From NCBI RefSeq assembly GCF_050337105.1, contig NZ_JAKJSQ010000013.1, positions 9,942-73,941 on the forward strand: DNA of 64,000 nt, written 5' to 3'. How positions within the stretch are numbered: position 1 is the stretch's first letter; every line of letters starts with the position of its first letter. The position numbers and the translations under genes are program-made. This DNA comes from Aliivibrio_A kagoshimensis (GTDB lineage: Bacteria > Pseudomonadota > Gammaproteobacteria > Enterobacterales > Vibrionaceae). Below the pieces are notes generated by a model. The model was given only the letters and a program-made list of their open reading frames with translations. It was not told the DNA's origin and searched no databases. Shown here piece after piece: positions 47,955 to 57,098 of the stretch.

Positions 47955-50237
47955 ATGCATACCAAAGTGACCGCCATTAACGACTACCCAAAGTTCTGGG
48001 CAGAATGTTACGGCACAGCCCCTTTTCTTCCAACGTCTCGCCAAGAGATGGACGCATTAGGCTGGGACAGCTGTGACATCATCATTGTCACTGGCGATGC
48101 GTATGTAGACCATCCAAGCTTCGGTATGGCGATTATTGGTCGCTTATTAGAGTCACAAGGCTTCCGTGTCGGCATTATTGCTCAACCCGAGTGGAACAAT
48201 AAAGACGCTTTCATGAGTTTAGGTCAACCCAACCTCTTTTTTGGCATCACCGCGGGTAACATGGACTCCATGATTAACCGCTATACTTCAGATCGAAAAC
48301 TGCGTCATGATGATGCCTACACCCCTAATAATGAGGGAGGTAAGCGTCCTGACCGTGCGGTATTGGTCTATTCTCAACGTTGTCGCGAAGCCTACAAAGA
48401 GACCCCGATCGTCTTGGGGGGTATTGAGGCGAGTCTACGTCGAATCGCCCATTACGATTACTGGTCAGACAAAGTACGTCGCTCGGTGCTCTTTGATGCC
48501 AAAGGTGACATTCTGCTATTTGGTAATGCTGAACGTGCGTTAGTTGAAGTAGCTCATCGTCTGGCGAATGGCGAAAACATTAAAGAGATGACCAACATTC
48601 GCGGCACTGCTGTGAACTTAGCTGAAGCCCCTGAATACTTTAAAATCATCGACTCTTCACGTATTGAAAAGCCGGGGAAAGTCGCTTACAAACCCGTTAA
48701 TCCATACGAGTATGAAACCCAGTGCGAAACTGGAAAAGAAGAGAAAAAAGAAGAAAAACCACAAGTGGTCAGTATTCAACCGTCTCGTCATGACTCAAAA
48801 ACCACAGCGGTACGAATTCCGCCCTTTGAAAAGCTCAATAATGATCGCATTTTATACGCTCACGCGAGCCGCATTATGCACTTGGAAACCAATCCGTACT
48901 CAGGCCGAGCTCTGATTCAAAAACATGGTGATCGCGAACTGTGGGTAAACCAAGCACCGATTCCACTCACCACCGAAGAGATGGACTTTGTATTTGGCTT
49001 ACACTTTTCACGTGTGCCACACCCAATGTATGGCAAAGCGAAAATCCCAGCTTATGAGATGATTAAAACCTCAATAAACATCATGCGTGGCTGTTTTGGC
49101 GGCTGCTCATTTTGCAGTATTACTGAACATGAAGGCCGAATCATTCAGAATCGCTCACAAGAGTCGATCATCAACGAGATGGAAGAGATCCGCGATAAAG
49201 TGCCAGGGTTTACTGGGACGATTTCAGATTTAGGCGGGCCAACGGCTAACATGTATCGCTTAGGTTGTTCTGATCCTAAAGCGGAGGTGAACTGTCGCCG
49301 TCCATCGTGCGTGTTCCCTGAAATCTGTAAAAAACTCAATACCGATCATAAACACACCATCGATCTCTACCGTGAAGCTCGTAAAGTAAAAGGCATTAAG
49401 AAAGTGCTTATCGCCTCTGGGGTTCGATACGATCTAGCGATCGAGTCCCCTGAGTATGTGAAAGAGTTGGTCACCCATCACGTGGGGGGGTATTTGAAGA
49501 TTGCCCCTGAACATACTGAGAAGAAACCGCTTGATCTCATGATGAAGCCGGGTATGGGCTCTTATGACCGCTTTAAAGATATGTTTACCAAATACAGCGC
49601 TGAAGCGGGTAAGAAGCAGTATCTGATCCCTTACTTTATTTCTGCCCATCCAGGTACTGAAAATGAAGATATGCTCAATTTGGCCTTGTGGCTTAAAAAG
49701 AATGAATTTGAGTGTGACCAAGTACAGAACTTCTATCCATCACCGATGTGTAACGCTACCTCGATGTACTATTCAGAAACTAACCCTCTGAAACGGGTGA
49801 AATATAAAAAGCGTGAAGATGTCCCTGTACCAAAAGGTGAGCGTCACCGTCGATTACATAAAGCACTACTGCGTTACCACGATCCTGATAATTGGAAACT
49901 GATACGTGAAGAGCTCATCGCGATGGGCAAAAAACACCTCATCGGTGATAGACCTCATTGTCTGGTTCCTGATGAAGGAACGGAAGCTGAAATGACACCA
50001 GCACAGCGTCGAGGTTCTGGCCGTCATGGTGCCAAACGATTTGCCACTAAACATACCAAAAATCAGCCTGATATTCGTAAAGATGGCAGTAACAACAATA
50101 ATCCAAATAAGAAACGAACCAAACCAACGGGTGGAAATACAGGCTCCACCAGCGCACAGAGCATCAGCTCTAAAAGAAAAAAACCCGCCAAGCCGAATTC
50201 ACGCTCGGGCAGTAATCGAAAAGCGCCAAGAGTATAA
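47955..50237 (+). CDS. ygiQ: YgiQ-family radical SAM protein
   Basis: A 760-residue radical S-adenosylmethionine enzyme of unknown reaction. The iron-sulfur cluster motif is C380-FGG-C384-SF-C387, set unusually late because a long N-terminal domain (residues 1-370) comes first, as is normal for YgiQ. A further cysteine cluster (CRRPSCVFPEIC) follows. The last 70 residues are a low-complexity lysine/asparagine/serine tail, possibly RNA-binding. Homologues are widespread but the substrate is not established. Single gene with its own promoter. Confidence 0.92.
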   Translation: MHTKVTAINDYPKFWAECYGTAPFLPTSRQEMDALGWDSCDIIIVTGDAYVDHPSFGMAIIGRLLESQGFRVGIIAQPEWNNKDAFMSLGQPNLFFGITAGNMDSMINRYTSDRKLRHDDAYTPNNEGGKRPDRAVLVYSQRCREAYKETPIVLGGIEASLRRIAHYDYWSDKVRRSVLFDAKGDILLFGNAERALVEVAHRLANGENIKEMTNIRGTAVNLAEAPEYFKIIDSSRIEKPGKVAYKPVNPYEYETQCETGKEEKKEEKPQVVSIQPSRHDSKTTAVRIPPFEKLNNDRILYAHASRIMHLETNPYSGRALIQKHGDRELWVNQAPIPLTTEEMDFVFGLHFSRVPHPMYGKAKIPAYEMIKTSINIMRGCFGGCSFCSITEHEGRIIQNRSQESIINEMEEIRDKVPGFTGTISDLGGPTANMYRLGCSDPKAEVNCRRPSCVFPEICKKLNTDHKHTIDLYREARKVKGIKKVLIASGVRYDLAIESPEYVKELVTHHVGGYLKIAPEHTEKKPLDLMMKPGMGSYDRFKDMFTKYSAEAGKKQYLIPYFISAHPGTENEDMLNLALWLKKNEFECDQVQNFYPSPMCNATSMYYSETNPLKRVKYKKREDVPVPKGERHRRLHKALLRYHDPDNWKLIREELIAMGKKHLIGDRPHCLVPDEGTEAEMTPAQRRGSGRHGAKRFATKHTKNQPDIRKDGSNNNNPNKKRTKPTGGNTGSTSAQSISSKRKKPAKPNSRSGSNRKAPRV

Positions 50238-50248
50238 ATAAGTAATCA

Positions 50249-50274
50249 GCCCCGTACCTTACGGGGCTTTTTTA
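50249..50274 (+). terminator. terminator of ygiQ
   Basis: AGCCCCGTA pairs with TACGGGGCT, followed by a run of T. Confidence 0.9.
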
Positions 50275-50343
50275 TGAGCTTATCTTAACCAGTTACGATA
50301 AGCTATTCGCCAACCTCTGACTTTAAATGGATTTTAAACCGCT

Positions 50344-51216
50344 ATGTGGATCTTCTTTACTTTTTTAGCCGCGTCAATGCAGGCTTGGCGGAATGCGTTT
50401 CAAAGTCAGTTAAGTAAAGAGGTGAATATTGCAGGCGTTACCTTAGCCCGATTTTTATGGGCGAGCCCCATTGCTGCCGCTTACCTTTTTGCACTCTACC
50501 TCTGGCAACCAGTGGCCATGCCAACGGTGACTCACCAGTTTATTCTCTTTGTTCTCGGTGCCTCTGCTATGCAGATACTTGCTACCGCACTGATGGTTAA
50601 GCTATTCAAGTTGAAGAACTTTGCAGTGGGTGCTGGTCTTGCAAAAAGTGAAGCGTTAGTTGCGGCAGTTTTAGGGGTGATATTCTTTGGTACCCAACTG
50701 TCACTGTTAGGTTGGCTTGGGGTTATCGTCGGAGGTATTGCCGTCTTTATGATGAGCAGCAAGCAGGGATTTAGAGGGCTATCGCCACAGACCATATTAC
50801 TTGGTCTCGCATGTGGTACCGCATTTGCCCTCACTTCTTTGTGGGTTCGCGAAGCCAGTTTACAGCTTACCCTTCCTTTTCAGCATCGTGCGGCATGGGT
50901 ACTGCTGCTGGTGATTACGATTCAGACCCTTGTTTTGCTTACCTATCTTCTTCTAAAAGACCGTACCGCGTTAAAAGCACTGTTTGATCGTCCAAAATTG
51001 ACGCTACTGACTAGTACTACTAGCTGCTTAGGGTCTATCGGTTGGTTTAGTGCCATGTCGCTGCAAGCCGTCCCCTATGTAAAAACCTTGGGTCAAGTTG
51101 AAGTATTTTTTACGCTACTGGTTGCGACATTCTGGTTAAAAGACAACGTTAAAATTAAAGATATGTTTGGTTTAATTTTGATCGCAGTAGCCGCGATCAT
51201 GGTGATGTGGAATTAA
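50344..51216 (+). CDS. EamA/DMT-family transporter
   Basis: A 290-residue inner-membrane protein with ten hydrophobic segments in two EamA repeats (about residues 1-140 and 150-290). Members export small metabolites. Its last 45 bases overlap the end of the convergent VanZ-like gene, so one strand encodes both C-termini. Substrate cannot be told. Confidence 0.85.
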   Translation: MWIFFTFLAASMQAWRNAFQSQLSKEVNIAGVTLARFLWASPIAAAYLFALYLWQPVAMPTVTHQFILFVLGASAMQILATALMVKLFKLKNFAVGAGLAKSEALVAAVLGVIFFGTQLSLLGWLGVIVGGIAVFMMSSKQGFRGLSPQTILLGLACGTAFALTSLWVREASLQLTLPFQHRAAWVLLLVITIQTLVLLTYLLLKDRTALKALFDRPKLTLLTSTTSCLGSIGWFSAMSLQAVPYVKTLGQVEVFFTLLVATFWLKDNVKIKDMFGLILIAVAAIMVMWN

Positions 51217-51570
51217 TAACAGCACACCACGAGCCATTACCCATCCCATGAATAAGCCACCGCTATTGGCAGCCAAATCGAGCCATTCACCATAACGGTT
51301 CACATAAGGCTGCAATAGCTCAATGCCACCACTGTAGCCAACTAACAGCAACGCAATAAACCAAAGATGCTTAGGTTTTCCTAACGTGATTGGAAACATG
51401 AGTGCCGCATAAGCAATAAAATGGTGCAGTTTATCGCTGCCAGGAACATTAGGGGGGAGTTCAGCAAGAGGGAGTAGTGATAACACCGTGATGCTCATCA
51501 GCACCGTTAACGCCAGATAAACCCAATAGGTTTCGACCCATTTAATCGTTCGATGAAAGATGGTTAGCAA
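51172..51570 (-). CDS. VanZ-like membrane protein
   Basis: A 132-residue protein with four predicted membrane helices and the VanZ-type pattern: DKLHHFIAYAALMF (about residues 45-58), GGIELLQPYVNRYGEWLDLAANSGG (about 80-103). VanZ relatives occur widely and their function is mostly unknown. Its 3' end overlaps that of the EamA gene by 45 bases in antisense. Confidence 0.82.
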   Translation of the reverse strand: MLTIFHRTIKWVETYWVYLALTVLMSITVLSLLPLAELPPNVPGSDKLHHFIAYAALMFPITLGKPKHLWFIALLLVGYSGGIELLQPYVNRYGEWLDLAANSGGLFMGWVMARGVLLLIPHHHDRGYCDQN

Positions 51571-51714
51571 TGCATATCGCCTCTATTTAGGGTTATTTTC
51601 ACCAATGGTAATCAAATCAAAGCGAGTTGTCATATCAAGTTTAGGATGTTCTGTCCTTAACATGCTAAAATCCTTCTAGACTCAATTAACCGCAGTAAAT
51701 GACAGGAACACCAC

Positions 51715-52188
51715 GTGACTAATAACGATATTTTAAGACGCATCCGCTACGCTTTCGATTACAGTGACTCTAAAATGATGGCTATTTTCGCCTCTGCAGA
51801 ACAGACTGTGTCTCGTGAGCAGGTATGTAATTGGCTGAAAGCTGATGATCACGCCGATTATAAAAGCATGCAAGATGTTGATATGGCGAGCTTCTTAAAT
51901 GGTTTGATCAATCAACTTCGTGGCAAAAAAGAGGGTCCACAGGCGGTTCCTGAGAAGAAGTTAAACAATAACATCATTTTCATGAAGTTAAAGATTGCTT
52001 TGAACCTTAAAGCGGAGGACGTGTTAGCGGTAATGGACAGCGCTGATCTGCGTATGAGCAAACATGAACTCAGTGCTTTTTTCCGTAAAGTTGATCACAA
52101 ACATTACCGTGAGTGTAAAGATCAGATTCTAAGAAACTTCTTGCAAGGTTTGCAACTTAAATTCCGTCAGCAGACAGATAGCGAGTAA
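51715..52188 (+). CDS. yehS: YehS-like DUF1456 protein
   Basis: A 157-residue cytoplasmic protein of two DUF1456 repeats (about residues 1-68 and 80-150), each with N-D-I-L-R-R-I-R-Y-A-F-like or IIFMKLKIALNL starts and FLNGL / FLQGL ends. E. coli YehS has 156 residues. Function unknown. The start is a GTG with AGGAA ahead. Divergent from the VanZ-like gene. Confidence 0.9.
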   Translation: MTNNDILRRIRYAFDYSDSKMMAIFASAEQTVSREQVCNWLKADDHADYKSMQDVDMASFLNGLINQLRGKKEGPQAVPEKKLNNNIIFMKLKIALNLKAEDVLAVMDSADLRMSKHELSAFFRKVDHKHYRECKDQILRNFLQGLQLKFRQQTDSE

Positions 52189-52208
52189 GGTCTCAAATCC
52201 AATTGTTT

Positions 52209-52232
52209 AAGGCTAGTCCCTCTAGCCTTTTT
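52209..52232 (+). terminator. terminator of yehS
   Basis: AAGGCTAG pairs with CTAGCCTT around TCCCT, followed by T-run. Confidence 0.88.
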
Positions 52233-52422
52233 TATCTTGGTCACAAAAGTTTCCCACTTAGACTTGTATTATTGCCTTTCTATCTCCATATCTATTTTAT
52301 AAGCAAACGATTCGAATATTTTTAGAAAACTGTTGTCCTACTATTAGTCACTTAGACGCCTTTGTAACTTTTCGATTTACTAAGTGCACCTAAAAATGGA
52401 ACAGATTGTTTAAGGAGATTCA

Positions 52423-53196
52423 ATGAATCGATTATTGCGAGCTGCTGTATTAATGGTTTTGGTCTTTGGCCGAGGTCCTGTTCAGGCGTCACCACTTCAA
52501 GAAATTAAAGACGCGGAAAACCGTGACACAGAAAGAACTGAAACCAGTAAAAAGGATTTTCAGCACTCACTTAGCGGACTGTATGGCGTGGAAAACCTAC
52601 TCTCATCCGTCGAGCAACCCTACCAAGATTTCGACGTGCTTTACTCTAAAGCTCATCAAGCTCAATTTGAATTAGAGTCACTGTGTAACTACACGGCACT
52701 CCTCTCTCATACTCAGCCTCACTTCTCAGGCATTAAAAGTGAACAACGCGCTAAAATAAAAATTGCCACTGAGTTAAATGGTCAAGTGAATAAAATCACC
52801 GATCTAGCAAGAGCGACTATCGTGGCGAATAACGTCAATGATTTAATGGTGGCGTATGAAAATCTGAATCGCGAATCCACCATTGTAAAGGTAAAAAATC
52901 GCTTTAAGACACCAGGAGAGTCAGGGTACCGTGATTTGAATTTACTGGTTAAACTACCAAAGACTGGCTTAATTGCAGAAGTTCAGCTTCATCTAGCCGA
53001 CATTGCCGAGGTCAAAAGTGGCCCCGAACACGCTATTTACGAAAAGATTCAAAAAGTCGAACGGTTGGTTGCCGTTGAACAGAGAGCGTTTTCACCCTTT
53101 GAGTTAGCTCAAATAGAGAGTTTGAGAAAACAGTCTCAAGCGATGTATCAACAAGCTTGGCAAACCTATTTAACCCCCAATAGCTCAGCCGCTTAA
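52423..53196 (+). CDS. relV: RelV-type small alarmone synthetase
   Basis: A 257-residue RelA/SpoT-domain protein that should make (p)ppGpp without a hydrolase domain. The synthetase region covers about residues 100-215. The five residues I recall as essential in Vibrio cholerae RelV (K107, D129, R132, L150, E188) are all present here two positions earlier: K105, D127, R130, L148 and E186. SGYRDLNLLVKLP matches the GYR-x-L-H motif. The N-terminus (RLLRAAVLMVLVFGRGPVQAS) looks like a Sec signal, odd for an enzyme that uses ATP and GTP. AAGGAGA lies before the ATG. Single gene with a shared terminator. Confidence 0.85.
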   Translation: MNRLLRAAVLMVLVFGRGPVQASPLQEIKDAENRDTERTETSKKDFQHSLSGLYGVENLLSSVEQPYQDFDVLYSKAHQAQFELESLCNYTALLSHTQPHFSGIKSEQRAKIKIATELNGQVNKITDLARATIVANNVNDLMVAYENLNRESTIVKVKNRFKTPGESGYRDLNLLVKLPKTGLIAEVQLHLADIAEVKSGPEHAIYEKIQKVERLVAVEQRAFSPFELAQIESLRKQSQAMYQQAWQTYLTPNSSAA

Positions 53197-53208
53197 ATCA
53201 TCCTCAAT

Positions 53209-53237
53209 AACCAGCACGGCATCACGCGGTGCTGGTT
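53209..53237. terminator. terminator between relV and the response regulator
   Basis: AACCAGCAC (53209-53217) and GTGCTGGTT (53229-53237) form a nine-pair stem. It touches the response-regulator stop codon. The T-run is short; it can act in both directions. Confidence 0.65.
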
Positions 53238-53869
53238 TAACACACTAAGCCTCTATCTAAAGCAACCCTCACCAAAGCCGCTGTCGATTTCACCCCAAGT
53301 TTGCGTTTTATTCTCAAGCGATGCGTTTCAACGGTACGAACGCTAATGCTCAAATTACGAGCGATGTTCTTATTGCAATCTCCATTAGCTAATGCGGACA
53401 ACACATCCTCCTCACGTTGAGTCAGATGCTGTTGAACCTCCTCTTTTTGCAGTGCTGTTACACTATCAAGGAGCCGCTGAGAAACGACTGAACTGTAATA
53501 GGTTCCTCCTTCAGCAACGGTATGGATCGCTTTTATTAAATCATCTGAAGAGACATCTTTAAGCACATAACCACAAGCTCCAGAGCGCATTGCGCTCACA
53601 ATAAACTCTTGGCTATCGTGCATAGAAAGAATGATCACTTTAGTGCTACTTTTTCCGGTTTTCAATGCCTCTAACACCTCTATGCCAGTCATTTCTGGCA
53701 TATTGATGTCCAACAGGATCAGATCGGGTTGAAGTCGCAGTGTCTGCGCCAATGCCTCTGCACCAGTCCCGACACAATCTACTATCGATAACTCTGTCTC
53801 TCTCTCTAACCGGGCTTTTAATCCTTCCTGCATCAATAGATGATCATCTGCCAAAATTAATGAAATCAT
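53237..53869 (-). CDS. NarL/FixJ-family response regulator
   Basis: A 210-residue response regulator: receiver domain (residues 1-120) with D8-D9 acidic pair, phospho-acceptor D54 and K104, and a LuxR-type helix-turn-helix (about 145-208, LTQREEDVLSALANGDCNKNIA). It overlaps the histidine-kinase gene by four bases (ATGA type), so they are co-translated. Together they lie divergent from a TRAP transporter, which they probably control. The palindrome at 55268-55291 would be its binding site. Confidence 0.92.
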   Translation of the reverse strand: MISLILADDHLLMQEGLKARLERETELSIVDCVGTGAEALAQTLRLQPDLILLDINMPEMTGIEVLEALKTGKSSTKVIILSMHDSQEFIVSAMRSGACGYVLKDVSSDDLIKAIHTVAEGGTYYSSVVSQRLLDSVTALQKEEVQQHLTQREEDVLSALANGDCNKNIARNLSISVRTVETHRLRIKRKLGVKSTAALVRVALDRGLVC

Positions 53870-55257
53870 ATTGTGTTTATCTCCATCACTACTTTTATCT
53901 CAGTCCCTTCACCCAACGTACTGTTGATATAGAAATCTCCCCCTAACTGTTCGATGCGCTCAGACATATTTCTCAGTCCCATTCCGTTAGAGTCTCTGAT
54001 CTGTTTTCTGTCTTTTATACGTCGTCTAAACCCTTTGCCATCATCTGTTACGGTAAGGATTAAGTGCCGTCCCTCTTGTTGCAAAATAATATCGGCAGCC
54101 TGTGCTTGCGAATGTTTCTCAATATTTCTCAATGACTCTTGTATCACTCTATAGAGGGTCGTTTCTGTGGACGCTTTAAGTGTTAAATCATCAATATCGT
54201 GCTCAAATAATAGCTCAATTCCAGTCCTTTCTTGTACTTCTGCAATATGGTTATCAATCGCCGCCACTAAGCCTAAGTCATCAAGCAAGGTAGGTCTAAG
54301 ATCTCGTGAAATTCGTCTGACCTCTACAATAGCATTATCGATAGCTAACTGCCCTGCACCTAACTCACTGCTCTCCATTGGCTCTAGAGGCTCTTTGGAC
54401 AAGTTATCCAGTCGATATTTGGCCGCTGCTAATAACTGATTAATGCCATCATGCAGTTCTCTAGAGACTCTTGTTCTCTCCGCCTCCTGCGAAACAATTA
54501 TCTGTTCATTCAATTCCGATAAGCGCTTATCCGCTAATCGCCTAATATTGAGATTCAACGACGCGGCAAGGCCTGAAATGATCGACACCGCGGTGATGAT
54601 AATAATAAAACTGGCGGCCGCAGACTGTCCGACTCGGCTTTTAAATCCGGCATGCAGTTGGGAGACCTGCAGCTCAATATCATCCATGTAGATACCTGAC
54701 CCTATCATCCAGCCCCACTTATCCAGTGAAACGGCGTAGCTAAGTTTGGGCAACGGCTCTTCCAGTGACGGTTTATGCCACAGATAATCCACAAAGCCGC
54801 CGCCTTGTTGTGCGACGGTGATAAGCTCTTGTAATAACTTTTTCCCCGTTACATCTTCAACATCCCACCAGTTTTTCCCAACACGCTCTGGTTGATAGGG
54901 CAACACCAAAGAGTCCCCACTCCATGTATAAGCAAAAAAGTAACCATCCGAGCCATAAGTCATACGATTAAGAAGATCGATCACTTTCTGTTTCGCTTCG
55001 CTGTCATGCGGTCCAGCATTCTCATAAATTGGGCCAAATGATCGTTCAGCCAGATCAATGTACTGTTTTAATTCCTGTTTTTTTGCCGCCGTTAAGTTCT
55101 CTCTTAAGATGGTCGATTCATACTCCACCAGTTGCTTGGCTTGCGTAAAAAGTAGCAACGCAATAAATCCAGTAATGACCACCATAGGTGCAATTGATAA
55201 AACGGCGATTTTTATTTTTAACGTTTTTTTATCAATCGTTTCTACCACTTCCATCAC
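53866..55257 (-). CDS. Cache-domain histidine kinase
   Basis: A 463-residue membrane sensor kinase. Helices at about residues 16-37 and 212-235 bracket a periplasmic single Cache domain with YGSDGYFFAY, GKNWWDVED and KWGWMIGSGIY, the type that binds small carboxylates. The cytoplasmic part has a HisKA_3 domain with H269 (SRELHDGINQ) and an ATPase domain with DDGKGF, as in NarX-like kinases. It is encoded ahead of the NarL-type regulator. The neighbouring TRAP transporter suggests that the ligand is the transporter's substrate. Confidence 0.9.
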   Translation of the reverse strand: MMEVVETIDKKTLKIKIAVLSIAPMVVITGFIALLLFTQAKQLVEYESTILRENLTAAKKQELKQYIDLAERSFGPIYENAGPHDSEAKQKVIDLLNRMTYGSDGYFFAYTWSGDSLVLPYQPERVGKNWWDVEDVTGKKLLQELITVAQQGGGFVDYLWHKPSLEEPLPKLSYAVSLDKWGWMIGSGIYMDDIELQVSQLHAGFKSRVGQSAAASFIIIITAVSIISGLAASLNLNIRRLADKRLSELNEQIIVSQEAERTRVSRELHDGINQLLAAAKYRLDNLSKEPLEPMESSELGAGQLAIDNAIVEVRRISRDLRPTLLDDLGLVAAIDNHIAEVQERTGIELLFEHDIDDLTLKASTETTLYRVIQESLRNIEKHSQAQAADIILQQEGRHLILTVTDDGKGFRRRIKDRKQIRDSNGMGLRNMSERIEQLGGDFYINSTLGEGTEIKVVMEINTI

Positions 55258-55267
55258 CTCTCGACTG

Positions 55268-55291
55268 AAATTACGTAGTACTACGTAATTT
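55268..55291. promoter_or_regulatory. 24-bp perfect palindrome between TCS and TRAP operons
   Basis: The sequence AAATTACGTAGT is followed directly by its exact reverse complement, ten bases before the kinase gene and about 150 before dctP. Such a long perfect palindrome is very probably an operator, most likely for the NarL-type regulator; it overlaps the kinase promoter region. Confidence 0.7.
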
Positions 55292-55437
55292 TTTCGTTAT
55301 AACTACTTACAAAATTTCAGCAATGATACCCATAGAGCATCGCAGACTAGCTTACTACACTAGAGCATGTAACAAATAATTAACAACCCATAAATGTGAT
55401 AACCGCTACGACATGAAAAACATGGAGAATACCTAAC

Positions 55438-56499
55438 ATGAAAGTTGCAAAAATTGGCCTTTGCGCCGCACTGATCTCCTCAGCACTGTTTACAGCAGGC
55501 GCATCTGCTGCAGATAAAAAAGTCTTACTCAAAACCCCTATTGCCTTTGGTAGTCACTTGCCTGCTCTTGGTACACCGATAAAATGGTATGCCGATCAGA
55601 TCCAAGCGACGTCTGGTGGCAGCATAAAAATGAAGATTTACGAACCCGGTAAATTGGTGAGCCCAACAGAAATCTTAGATGCGGTCTCATCCGGTAAAGT
55701 GAACTCTGGTTATGCTACTGCAGGGTACTGGCAAGGTAAGCTTCCAGCGGCCGCACTCTTTTCTGCTGTCCCTTTTGGTCCTGAAGCTGGCGAATATATG
55801 GCGTGGTTATACTTTGGTAACGGATTAAAGCTGTATCAAGAGATGTACGATAGCAATGGTTACAATGTGAAGGTGATTCCTTGTGCCATTATCTCTCCAG
55901 AAACGTCGGGTTGGTTTAGTAAGCCAATCGAAAAACCTGAAGATCTTAAGGGCCTGACTATGCGCTTCTTTGGTTTAGGTGGTGCCGTCATGGAGAAATT
56001 GGGCGTAGGTACCGTGCAATTACCAGGTGGTGAAATATTTGGAGCGCTTGAGAAAGGTGCTATCGACGCCACTGAGTTCTCTCAACCAGCGATTGATCAG
56101 CGTTTAGGCTTCCATAAGATCGTTAAATACAACTACTTCCCAGGATGGCATCAACAGTCTACTGTTTTCGAACTTCTGATCAATAAAGACACGTGGAATG
56201 GCATGAGCGAAAACCAACAAAAATCGATTGATACCACCTGTCGAGCGACCATGACCTACTCAATTGCAGAAGGTGAATCCATGCAGTTTGATGCCATGGA
56301 AAAATTCCAGGAGAAAGGGGTTAAATTCCGCTACTGGAATGATGAGATGCTCACTCTTTTCGAAAATACGTGGTTAGACGTTGTTGAAGAGAAGAAAAAA
56401 GAGGACCCATTCTTTGCGAAAGTGTGGCAGGACATGAGTCAATTCCGCAGTCGTTATGATTTGTGGGAGAAAAATGCTTTCTTACCTCGCGCTAAATAG
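55438..56499 (+). CDS. dctP: TRAP transporter substrate-binding protein DctP (TakP-like)
   Basis: A 353-residue periplasmic receptor with a signal peptide cleaved after GASA (about residue 24). The DctP family arginine that holds the substrate carboxylate is R176 in GLTMRFFG. The GGEIFGALEKGAIDATEF and FPGWHQQSTVF segments put it near TakP-like receptors for 2-oxo acids rather than classical C4-dicarboxylate DctP; this is judged from memory. First gene of the dctPQM operon. Confidence 0.87.
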   Translation: MKVAKIGLCAALISSALFTAGASAADKKVLLKTPIAFGSHLPALGTPIKWYADQIQATSGGSIKMKIYEPGKLVSPTEILDAVSSGKVNSGYATAGYWQGKLPAAALFSAVPFGPEAGEYMAWLYFGNGLKLYQEMYDSNGYNVKVIPCAIISPETSGWFSKPIEKPEDLKGLTMRFFGLGGAVMEKLGVGTVQLPGGEIFGALEKGAIDATEFSQPAIDQRLGFHKIVKYNYFPGWHQQSTVFELLINKDTWNGMSENQQKSIDTTCRATMTYSIAEGESMQFDAMEKFQEKGVKFRYWNDEMLTLFENTWLDVVEEKKKEDPFFAKVWQDMSQFRSRYDLWEKNAFLPRAK

Positions 56500-56510
56500 T
56501 CATTAACGTT

Positions 56511-56537
56511 AAGGCTAGCAGGATTGCTAGCCTTTTT
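56511..56537 (+). terminator. intercistronic hairpin between dctP and dctQ
   Basis: AAGGCTAGCA pairs with TGCTAGCCTT over a four-base loop, then TTTCTC. It can end or stabilise most transcripts after dctP, so the binding protein would be made in excess over the membrane subunits. Confidence 0.8.
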
Positions 56538-56558
56538 CTCTGTTTCACGGAGTCGCAT

Positions 56559-57098
56559 ATGAAACACCCTACCCCCTCTTCTGGTTCACTGCTTTTGGCT
56601 GAGAAAATAGAGCAGCTTGTTAAAGGCAGTGCCAAAATTTTTGCGTGGGCCAATGTGATACTCATTTTGGTTATTATCACCCAAGTCATCATGCGTAAGG
56701 GCTTCTCTAACGGGCTTATCGTATTAGAGGAGTTGCAATGGCACCTCTATGCGATTGCTGTCATGTTCGGTATCTCTTACGCTCAATTGACCAATCAACA
56801 TGTTCGTGTTGATCTGTTCCACCATAAATTCAGTGAAAGAACCAAGTCCATGGTTGAGATTGCCGGATTGATCTGTCTGGCTATGCCTTTCATTTTTACC
56901 GTTATCGTACATTCTCTCGATTTTGTCTACGAATCTTGGCGTATTAATGAACGTTCAAGCGCCCCCTCCGGTTTGCCTTATCGATGGATCATCAAAGGGG
57001 TTATTCCCGTCAGTTTCACTCTACTGTTCTTAGCCTGCGTGGCCAAAATAATTCGTGAATGGAATCACTTAAAAGGGAACCTGACTCATGGAAGTTAA
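56559..57098 (+). CDS. dctQ: TRAP transporter small membrane subunit DctQ
   Basis: A 179-residue inner-membrane protein with four helices (about 28-48, 62-80, 103-125 and 145-165) and the family motif VLEELQWHLYAIAVMFGISYA. It forms the membrane part of the transporter with DctM. It overlaps dctM by 11 bases. Confidence 0.9.
   Translation: MKHPTPSSGSLLLAEKIEQLVKGSAKIFAWANVILILVIITQVIMRKGFSNGLIVLEELQWHLYAIAVMFGISYAQLTNQHVRVDLFHHKFSERTKSMVEIAGLICLAMPFIFTVIVHSLDFVYESWRINERSSAPSGLPYRWIIKGVIPVSFTLLFLACVAKIIREWNHLKGNLTHGS

Noticed and set aside
52423..53196. Full-length bifunctional RelA/SpoT
   Set aside because: At 257 residues there is only the synthetase region; no HD hydrolase, TGS or ACT domain.
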